Shown here: piece after piece, positions 1 through 8,574 of the stretch
How positions within the stretch are numbered: the stretch's first letter is position 1
Layout: each line of letters begins with the position of its first letter
Source: Plantago elongata
Taxonomy: Eukaryota; Streptophyta; Magnoliopsida; Lamiales; Plantaginaceae
DNA: 21,007 bases
Direction of reading: 5' to 3'
NCBI GenBank assembly: GCA_036897095.1
Contig: JAYMSP010003118.1
Coordinates: forward strand, 1-21,007
Program-made: the position numbers and the translations under genes
The notes under the pieces: generated by a model
The model's database searches: none
The model's input: the letters and a program-made list of their open reading frames with translations, nothing else
What the model was told of the DNA's origin: nothing

Positions 1-865
1 ACTGTAAAATGCGATATCGAGCAGCAACCATGTCATACTGGTTCCAAGTAAGTGTAGTCCGTGGCGTTTCAGGAACTTTTTTGAGAACAAACCATATGAA
101 GCCTTAGGCTGCGCTCGGCCCCTCTGCTTCGATGTCCATCTGCAAGACCTTTGACATGTCTGCAGCTACTTGTTTCGTGTTCTTCGCCACAAGGGCAGTG
201 TAACGAGCTGTTTCAGGCATCTTCATTCGCCAGTAGTAAGGATGGCTGGGAGTGCCCCAAGCATCAAAATTATCCTCCAGACATAATCTGCTTGTGGTAC
301 GGTGGAACCAACCGGGTCGACCTCGTAAGGTGGGGCGTTATACCTCGCATTAAATGCTGAAGATATGATCATTGCGACAATCCCCCCTCCTAAAATCCCA
401 AAACCTTGCATAGCAAACACCGCAGCGATAAACGCCCCACGAGTCTTCTTGTTAGCATATTCAGACATGATGATTGCAGAAAGCGGGTAGTCACCACCAA
501 TGCCAAATCCAAGCCAGAACCGGAAGAAGCAGAGAGTCGTCATGACGGCTGTAGGATCGTTTGAGAATGAGAGGCCAGATGCAATGGAGCAAAGTGAAAT
601 GAGCATTAGAGTAACACCATACACCTTTTTCCTGCCCAATTTATCACCGAGCCAGCCGAAGAAGAGCTGCCATGCTAGCATTCCACATAAGGCAACACCA
701 TTGACTGCAGCGGAGACATTTGGCGGCAGGGTTCCAGGTCTAGGATGACCCTAAATGCGACCGAGCATCCTCGTGACAAGCGATATGCAGAAAAGATCAT
801 AAGCATCGGTGAAGAATCCCATCCCTGCTATCTGATGCTTTAATACCTGAGGGCATTGACATTTT
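1..865 (-). pseudogene. PHT1: PHT1-type phosphate:H+ symporter pseudogene, N-terminal half, truncated by the window edge
   Basis: Reading the minus strand from about 865 to 1 gives the N-terminal half of a plant PHT1 high-affinity phosphate transporter, a 12-helix MFS plasma-membrane symporter. Recognisable pieces in order are [20 protein letters not shown] (about 830-770), [17 protein letters not shown], the MFS loop [14 protein letters not shown] (about 660-620), the PHT1 signature [20 protein letters not shown] (about 500-440), and, after a frame change, [18 protein letters not shown] (about 233-180) and [19 protein letters not shown] near the left edge. Damage is visible: a TAG at 751-753, where several residues after LGRI are replaced; a frame change at about 234-240, where LTYYW is expected; a TAA at 104-106; and a further frame change before YGLFSKKF at about 96. 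The very N-terminus is also poorly preserved, with only VNAL recognisable near 865-850. The longest undamaged stretch is 152 codons (681-223). The rest lies left of the window. Sequencing errors could explain single lesions but hardly all of them. Confidence 0.88.
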
Positions 866-1027
866 CCTATTAGTACTTTTCAGAATGAAAAAATCACGCA
901 GAATAAAAGATTCAAATTTAAATTTTATTAGGAGAGCAATTTTCTGAAAGGAGTTCCAAGAAAAAGAAGAGGGAAATCCCAGTTTCGATATGGTGGTATC
1001 TTTAAACTTTAAAGTGTATTCCAGGAC

Positions 1028-3958
1028 TCATTGGACTAACTTTGCTGCCTTGAAATCCATTAGAGAGGTAACCATTACTCGGTACATAATTGATCATTGT
1101 ATTCAAAGATAAGACATGACATGGTTTTTACTTTTTACTGAGTAACAATGTAACATATATATCTCAATCATAGATGAAATTCTAGAAAGACATTACCATT
1201 TGAAGCACATGAGTATCCAACTGATGTTGCACAGTCTGCAATTAAAAGTTGAAACAATGGATCATCAATTTTAACAAGCAAAGCCAAACGATGAGTTCTC
1301 TACATGCTTATGCGATAACAAAAAAAATAGAAAAGGCTTATGATATTTCTACACTCTGGCTATTTACACACATGAAAGAAAAAAGAAACACAAATCAAGT
1401 AAGCCAGCAAAGGTGGCAAAGGTGGCAGATGAGCAAGATTATAAAACAACAATAAGGCCTCCATCGACACTGGCATGTATTAATATGAACAGTGTGCCTA
1501 GATTAGAACCTAACCACAGCCATACAATTCACTTCTGCAAGAGGAAAATAATCAAATTTGTGTATAATCTTTCGTGAAATTTTGAGCAGCTTTCTCATTA
1601 ATCTGATCATTTAAAAAAATATTCCAAGATCCAGGACTGTCTCGCAGACATGCCTGTTAAGTGCAGTGAGCAGCACTTTGATACTTATTTCTTCTAAAAC
1701 TCTCTAAGACGTGTTATGTGAATGGATTGGCTTATGGTGACACACACTAATAATGACAATCACTTATATTTGTTGACTCAATTTACCAATAATACTCATC
1801 ATACATTAAGAGTGTAACATAGCAGTATGTTGCATGGAAAAATGTGTCATAAAAGAACGCTAATATTGACTTACCTGTTCAAGTGGTGAGCTCTCATCCT
1901 CTTTCAGGAGTGGATTCTTTAATAATTTGTCGATGACAGCCTCTGTTCGACTGCCGTATTGCTTGTTCACAGCAGCACTTTTTGGTCCAGCAGCATTCTC
2001 TGAAGAGACTGTATCTACTTCATATGGGTTGTTTGAAACAGATTTTACTGACTGAACTATGTTCTCATCAGAACTTTTATTTGAAGGTTCCCTAAGTGCA
2101 CTCATGCCAGTTTGTAAAGATGCCGGAAGAATGCTTTGGTCAAGAGACAATGTGGAACCCATCCCAAGTCTTGCCATTGCAGCTGTTAATGCTTGCTGAG
2201 ACAACAGAAGCTCGACTTAGACAAGGAAAAGCAATGTCATCCAGGTACCATGAACTAAAAAGAATACATACATACGCCTGTAACTGTATCTGATGCAGCA
2301 CTCGCGGTTTCACAGCAACGCCTGCCATGGAATAAAAAATATTAGGCATCTAAAATATTAGTTGCGGATTAAAAGCCAGTAACTCCTCAAAACACATTTG
2401 CTCTTTTAGCTAACTTAAGAATGAGAGAGGACATTGAGCTTGTAAAGGAACGTTGAGAATATAACTTCTGAGTTCTGAGTGGATATGTTTCCAACCGGAC
2501 AGCAGGACAGTTGTGAACTGAATTGGACAATAACAGTTGATAAAGTTAAAGTAAACTTGTGTGCCTTGTAGCAAAAATAGCCACAAGGATCCTTTTTTTT
2601 TTTTTTTTTGCATCTGTTTCTGTGCTATCAAATGTTTGTAACTGATTAGCCAAGGCCATCAAAGAAATACTAGTTTAATCATCGAATAATACATACCTAC
2701 TCCAAATCCATGGCCAAAACCCACTCCACAGCCAATGCCCACTTCAATGTTATTTGCACCAACTTTCCTTAGCTAGATTTATCACACACAGACACCAAAA
2801 TCATTAAAGGGAAAAAGCTTGACCTGAAGTACAGAAACAACATCAAAGAGTAACTATAAAGACGTACAGAACTATTCACATGCCTTTGGAGACCAGAGAA
2901 AGCATCAGTTGCACCTCTGGTTGCAACCATTACTTGATTGAGAACCGGTATTGCACCTAAAAACACCAATAAATTGAGTTCACTGAGAAATTCCAGTTTC
3001 TTTAGTTCCAATGAGAGTTGAGCATATTTTGGTATTCAAGAGCTACAGAACTATGATATGGAAAAAAAAGGGAAAGAAAAAGAACACATAAAAAGATGAC
3101 AATTATGAATCTCTTTGTTACGAAATTAAAAATGCATGCCAGTTTGACTCTGTTCTGTGTTTAGAATCACTTATAAGCTAAATGAAACTGTACCATTTCG
3201 ATCCATTTAGGGCCACTATATCAATACGTATAAGCTAAATGAGCTTGTTAGACAGTTGAACCACAATAACTCTGTACGTGCAATCAGTTTATAAGCTAGG
3301 TGATTTACAAGTCTACTCCAGCTAAAAATAAGAGAAATTATCAGTTATCACATTCTATTTGTGGATAATTAGTTACCTTAGCAAGTTAACAGTTAGTTTA
3401 CTAAAAACTCCATTGAAATCACGTATACACTATCGATTTTCAGCTAGCTAATCATCAAAAACTAATTTATCACCAGTTTCAGCTGGATTATCGGCTAATA
3501 ATACTAAACAAATTCATCTTCATCTCTATTTGACAACTTAAGTAGCAAAAGGAGCTTGAAGTTGAAAAAGAGCAAAGTTGATTCGAAATCATCTCATTTG
3601 CATTTTCCCTAAAACAAGTATCAAGAATAAAAAGTTGACAATTCCACCACGGACAAATAATAAGAGCAGAAGAACAAAACTAGAAATTGCAATGAATCGA
3701 AACAACAATCCAAGAAACTTTGACCACAAAAGTAAAACACAGTGCAAGTTGGAAAAAAGGGAGAAAGATTGATGTTTTAGTGGTAGTTTAAAATTGATGG
3801 GTGAGTATGTTACCTAAATTGAGAGGGCGACCAACGCCAACGCCAAAGCCACAGCCAAGGCCGAATCCAGTGAAAACTTGACCAACTTTGAGAGTGAATG
3901 GATTCTCCAGCTTCCCCCTTTCCTTTTCTTTTACTCGGATTACTCCACTATTCTCCAT
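1028..3958 (-). CDS. Seven-exon gene for an uncharacterised plant protein with two glycine-rich membrane-type repeats (about 246 aa)
   Basis: Proposed exons, minus strand: 3958-3814, 2956-2868, 2772-2697, 2321-2272, 2195-1875, 1235-1197 and 1048-1028. All have GT..AG borders and consistent phase, and the start is the first ATG (MENSGVIRVKEKE). The product has two glycine blocks, GFGLGCGFGVGVG (residues about 31-43) and GIGCGVGFGHGFGVG (about 90-104). Each is followed by a hydrophobic or amphipathic stretch (VLNQVMVATRGATDAF; VLHQIQLQAYQALTAAM). The polar, Ser-rich C-terminal half (about 130-227) has no motif I recognise. The GxGxG spacing suggests glycine-zipper helices packing in a membrane, but that is inference. 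From general memory, similar proteins occur across land plants without an assigned function. Exons 1-5 are well supported. The last two (39 and 21 nt) rest on a strong donor (CAG|GTAAGT at 1875/1874) and on phase; without them the protein would end VSQY at 1860. The gene is head-to-head with the TH2 gene, 1.1 kb away. Confidence 0.72.
2593..2609. repeat. Poly-T run (17 nt) in intron 3 of the glycine-rich gene
   Basis: Seventeen uninterrupted T on the plus strand, so poly-A in the sense direction of the minus-strand gene. It lies inside the intron 2322-2696. It could be a simple mononucleotide repeat or the A-tail of a small retroposon; no element body was recognised beside it. Confidence 0.8.
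3172..3303. repeat. Three spaced copies of a 14-bp motif in intron 1 of the glycine-rich gene
   Basis: TATAAGCTAAATGA occurs at 3172-3185 and 3229-3242, and a two-mismatch copy, TATAAGCTAGGTGA, at 3290-3303. The starts are 57 and 61 bp apart. The sequence between copies is only weakly alike, so this may be a decayed tandem repeat of about 60 bp. It lies in intron 2957-3813. Confidence 0.5.
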
Positions 3959-4580
3959 TGATTGCCTTCAAACTTTTGCCCTTTCCTTGTTATCTATCCC
4001 TAGTATAGTAAGCTACCATGCCACTCGCTATTTCGCCATCTCAACAACTCTCTCACTGTTGAGAATTTTACAGTCGGATGGATCATGTAGCAGGCTTGTC
4101 ATACAGATAATTATTGGGCCTTTGATCCAGGCCCATTCTTTCTTGGCCGACATCCATTAAATTCGTTATCTACCTTATCATGAATTCACCATCCAAATTC
4201 AGTTGTGCAGGCTTATGTTGTGAGTTTGTAATAATGGAGCTAGTCAAGTTGAAACCTAGTTTAGTTATATTAAGAAGTGAAATAGAGAATATGGTTGTGA
4301 GTAAAAAAGTGTGTTGGTTTTAGACCTATGAGTCCTATGACCACACATGATCTTTCTAATGAAGAAGAGATCAACTTGTACGGGCAAAAGACAAGAGACC
4401 TGACATTTCATTTGTCCCAAGGAAAGCATTAATTAATTAATTAACTCGGGTCGGGTAGGGTGTCTCAACAGACTGAGTCAGTCACCACCGGTTGTTCACG
4501 AGAAGTTGGTTCCTTGCTTGTTGAGAGTTTTGACTGAGAAGAAAGAAAAGAGAAGAAAAGAAAAGAAACCCTTCTTTTTT

Positions 4581-4620
4581 TGAGTTGAGTTGAATTGAGT
4601 TGAGTTGAGTTGAGTTGAGT
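4581..4620. repeat. Pentanucleotide microsatellite (TGAGT)8
   Basis: Eight consecutive TGAGT units, the third altered to TGAAT. They follow a GAAAA-rich purine stretch (4539-4569) and a T run. The repeat lies 424 bp upstream of the TH2 start codon, in the shared promoter region. Confidence 0.95.
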
Positions 4621-4856
4621 TTTTTCCATGAAATAATTTGTTTTTTCTTCCCTCACTTTTAGACTCACTCAAATCAATCAAATTCACCAAACAACACACA
4701 TATTTATTCAACTCAACACCAAAAACTCATTTTGCTTTCATTTCCTCAAATTCAAATCAAACTCTCAACACTTTACATATACATACATACAGGCATACCG
4801 ATTACCATACCACCTCCTCCTACTGCTGCTGTTATATACTTCCTATCCATCTACCC

Positions 4857-4860
<4 letters not shown>

Positions 4861-4908
<48 letters not shown>
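4861..4908. repeat. Perfect trinucleotide microsatellite (ATT)16
   Basis: Sixteen uninterrupted ATT units, directly upstream of a TATATAAA sequence. Perfect repeats of this length usually vary between individuals. The location puts any length change immediately upstream of the putative TH2 core promoter. Confidence 0.97.
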
Positions 4909-4916
4909 TATATAAA
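4909..4916 (+). promoter_or_regulatory. Candidate TATA box of the TH2 gene
   Basis: TATATAAA lies 128 bp before the ATG at 5044 and abuts the ATT microsatellite. If used, transcription would start near 4940-4950, giving a 5' UTR of about 100 nt with no upstream ATG. This is a motif match only; AT-rich DNA gives many chance matches. Confidence 0.4.
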
Positions 4917-5043
4917 AAATACTCCCCCAATTCTTGATCGATCGCACCATCATCCACATACCACCGATTTTGTCAGTTATCAATTTTGTATTGGATACTG
5001 AATCTCTTCTGTTTGGGGGAAAGAAAGCAAAATTCAATTAAGA

Positions 5044-8000
5044 ATGGGTAGTTTGGATCTGAAGGGCTTATTATTATCATCATCATCATCGGCTGAAGAT
5101 GATGGTATAGCTAAGCGCCTCTGGAATAAATTCAAGAACCAGAGAGCTTTGGCTCTTTACAGCCCTTATGCTGTCTCTTTAGCTTCTGGCACTCTCGACC
5201 CTAAATCTTTTCTCGATTGCGTTTCTCAAGATGCCTACTTTCTTCAAGCTTATGCTCAGGCGTATGTCTTTTTCTTGTTTATGCCTTAATTTGATCCATC
5301 GATTAAAGTCTTCATTTTCAGATATGTTTGTGTTTTACTAACTACTATTAGTGTTTTATTTTCATTTTGGCTAGTGAAGAATTGATCATCATTTGTTGTG
5401 TTGTGTGTTTACTGATTGGACTGATCAATTAGTCATATCAAATAGTATTACTCATCCAAATTCAACACATCATGTCAGTATTTGAGGCTTTGAGCTGAGA
5501 GAGAGGGAGAGATAATCAATTCAATAATATTACTAGTATGTGTTTGAATGGGTGCTCGATGTTGGAAACTGCTCTTGTTTGTTGGAGGGTGCCTTAGAAT
5601 TGTTATCTTGCTGTTCTTTGCAGGTATGAATCTGCAGAGGACTATGCAGATGATGACGATGACAAGGATGCCATTACTAAGTTAAGAAAGCGGGTCTTAA
5701 AGAGGCTTAAGAACCAAGAGATGCGTGTTCGAGTAAGCTTACCCACCACTCCTTATTGTGCTCTCTTTCTCAAATTATTTCAGCGACTGTTCTTCTAGTT
5801 TTGTTGTGTCAAGATTGTCTTTGGACAGTTGAATTTGCTCCTAACTGGAGAGATCAGAGAGGTACTTGTGGTTATTATGGTTCACTGATCTTTCATGTGT
5901 ATGCAAACATTCATGAATCGTGAGTGTTAATTAAGATAACTGGCTTCAACCCTGATTGTATTAGAAATTGTGGATGTTGAGAATTATAGTATACCGAAAG
6001 AACGACATTTTGCTTTACTTTATCATGTGATATTGCCATGAATACCAGGTATCTGATGGATTCTTTAGAAATGAGTCAATACCATTATATAATACTGATA
6101 AAGAAAACCTGGAAATTCACAGTGATATGATCTATTATCCGGCCCCTAATCCTAATAATACTCTCCAAAGTGCTTCTAGAAACAAGCAGGATACATTTAA
6201 AAGATTTACTTGTAAATATAAAAAAGGTCCTTTATGGTAATAGTGTTGTGAGGTTCGGACTCGAGTCAAAGGTAGGTTAATCCCCTGGCAACTTCTTGGT
6301 CACCTGTTAGAGATCTGGAGTCAGTATTTTTTTTTGGCAAAACTCCAAGGGTAAAGATGAATATACCAAAAAAAAAAAAACCTCGGAGGGCCAGGAGCAC
6401 TTTGCTCGCGTGAAATCCTGTAATAAGTAGCGTATTGTTTTATTTGTCATATTTGAGATCCTACTTAAATAGATTTTCTTGCAGGAGTGGGGCTTTGAGC
6501 TACCTGAACAAAGTGCTTGTAGTGAAGCAACTGCCAAATACATGGATTTCTTGAAGGAAACTGCTGCTGGGAAAGTTGGAGGAGAAAAATTTGCAGTCAA
6601 CATCGTTACTCCCTTCGAGAAAACAAAACTGGCTGCTTATACGCTAAGTGCGGTATCGCCTTGCATGAGACTCTACTCATTTATAAGCAGGGAGATCCAA
6701 GCTCTACTAGATCCGGAAGAGAGTCATGTGTATAAGAAGTGGCTTGATAGTCTCTCGTCTCAGGAATTTGAGGTTTGTCCAATATTTTTTTGTTTTTTCA
6801 TGATCAAATGATATAATAATGGTTGTTGCACAAGATATATGTGTGTCTGGTACCATGGAAGTAATAGAATTGTAGTATTGGAGAAAAGATAGAAGTCCTG
6901 ATCAAACTATTTTACTTCTCTAAAATTAGGCTTCGGCTTCAAGAATCGAAGACTTGTTAGATAAATTAAGCATTACGTTGACCGGTGAAGAATTAGATGT
7001 TGTAGAAAGGCTCTATCATCGAGCTATGGAACTTGAAATAGGATTCATCTGCAGTCAATCGGTTGCTCAGCCTACCATAGTTCCACTTTCAAGACTGGAC
7101 AGCATTGTGGGAGAGAATTTCCTTTTATTTTGTGACTTTGACTTGACATGCACCACTGTTGATTCATCTGCTGTCCTAGCAGAGCTTGCAATTGTAGCAG
7201 CAGCTGATAATTGTGGATCAGATATCCGGACAACATGGACCAGTCTTTATAGTGAATATATTGAAGAATATCAACAGTGTATAGAAGGCATCACGACATC
7301 CGACAAGGACTCTGGTAAATCTCTTTCTTGGTAGTTAATAACTATTTGGCAATATACATATATGCACGTCAAATTCTTGATAAACCATATGCTTTCTAAA
7401 ACATATTAGTTTTAGAACTGCTAGGCTTATTGATTCTGTTTTATCTTTTCCTTCTCATCTATCCCTTTTTAATCACAGAAGGGTTTGATTATGATGGTCT
7501 GTGCAAATCACTGGAGAAAATATCCGACTTAGAGAAGAAGGCAAATTCAAGAATGATTCAGTCTAATGTGTTGAAAGGATTAGGCCTGGTTGACATAAAT
7601 AGGGCCGGTGAGCGCATTGCCTTTCAAGATGGCTGCAAAGAGTTCTTCCAAGATGTTGAAAGTAAAAACTGCGCGGCAGAGGTTCATGTGCTGTCTTCCT
7701 GCTGGTCTGGTGATCTAATGACCGCTGCTTTTTCATCAGGTATGCTAGTGATATGAGTTAGATAGACTTTAGTTCAATTTATCTTAGTACTAACATAATA
7801 AAGAACTGTTCTATCAACTTTTTATGGACAATGCTAATATCCATCTAAATCAGTTTTGTAAGAGGCAAGAAGACTAATGCTTTCATAAAAATGAGTCTCT
7901 TCTATCTTTCATCTGTAGTATATCCAACTTGTGCATGGAGGGTCTTTGGGTGTGTTTTGCAGCTGCTTTTACATATTGGTTTCTAGCTTATTTCTAGCAA

Positions 8001-8574
8001 ATGCAGGGATTTTGATTCTTTGCCAGGCAGGTAATAAATTGTAGAAACTCAGGAAGGAGTAGTTTGTGCCAACTTTTGGTTACTCGCCTTTACCACTTTC
8101 CTCAACTCAAAAGCTCAGCTATTGCATCATGCCTAACTCAAAAACTCTCGTTTCTATGCAGGTGAGCTGAAGAACTTGAACATTCACTCAAACAACTTAG
8201 CTTACGAAGATTCTATATCCACGGGTGATATGTTTAGAAAGATGGAGTGTCCGTCAGACAAGCTTCAAGTATACAACGAGATTACAAAGTGTAACTTGGA
8301 GGGCAAAACCCCATTCACAGTTTACATCGGAGGTTCAGTGGGTGATTTGTTATGTCTGCTAGAAGCAGATATTGGCATTGTTATTGGCTTGACCACCAGC
8401 TTATTGAAGCTCGGGAATCATTTCGGTGTTTCTTTCGTTCCATTGTTCTCTGGGCTGGTAAGTAAACAAAGAGAACTTGCAGAAAGTGGCACCTTGAATC
8501 GTAAGGGAAGGTCCAGCATTCTTTATACAGTCTCAAACTGGGATGAGATATATGCATTTGTTTTGGGACAATAA
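5044..8574 (+). CDS. TH2: Bifunctional TH2-type protein: TenA domain plus HAD thiamine-monophosphate phosphatase (557 aa, six exons)
   Basis: Exons 5044-5261, 5624-5732, 6485-6772, 6930-7314, 7479-7739 and 8162-8574 join in phase to 557 codons plus TAA. Residues about 20-240 are a TenA/THI-4-like helical domain (YSPYAVSLASGTL, DAYFLQAYAQAYE, PFEKTKLAAYTLSAVSPCMRLY). Residues about 268-557 are a HAD phosphatase with motif I DFDLT (274-278, nucleophile D274), VLSSCWSGDL, Lys454 in SDK, and motif IV GGSVGDLLCLLEAD (477-490). In Arabidopsis, TH2 hydrolyses thiamine monophosphate to thiamine, the step before pyrophosphorylation to the active cofactor TPP, and is reported as mitochondrial. Two oddities are visible. 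Motif IV reads GGSVGD where family members have GDSVGD (D478 to G, codon 8332-8334). The N-terminus (MGSLDLKGLLLSSSSS) is short and not basic, with an in-frame TGA upstream at 4999, so no transit peptide is seen. A cytosolic isoform or an upstream spliced exon are alternatives. Confidence 0.93.

Larger units (their letters stand above)
3959..5043. promoter_or_regulatory. Divergent intergenic region between the glycine-rich gene and the TH2 gene
   Basis: This 1085-bp stretch separates two start codons on opposite strands, so it must hold both promoters and both 5' UTRs. No further gene was recognised. It contains (TAAT)n near 4428-4444, a purine-rich stretch at 4539-4569, a TGAGT repeat, an ATT microsatellite and a TATA-like box, listed separately. 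Open frames through the repeats (poly-Tyr, poly-Ile, poly-Asn) are translation artefacts of the microsatellite. Confidence 0.7.

Noticed and set aside
223..681. The 152-codon minus-strand frame as an intact small transporter
   Set aside because: It is only the best-preserved piece of a PHT1 gene whose upstream and downstream parts continue in other frames beyond stops.
4465..4711. Minus-strand frames with LNSTQ repeats
   Set aside because: They are translations of the TGAGT pentanucleotide repeat, without a gene context.
4638..5037. Open frames with poly-Tyr, poly-Ile or poly-Asn on both strands
   Set aside because: They are translations of the ATT microsatellite in the promoter region.
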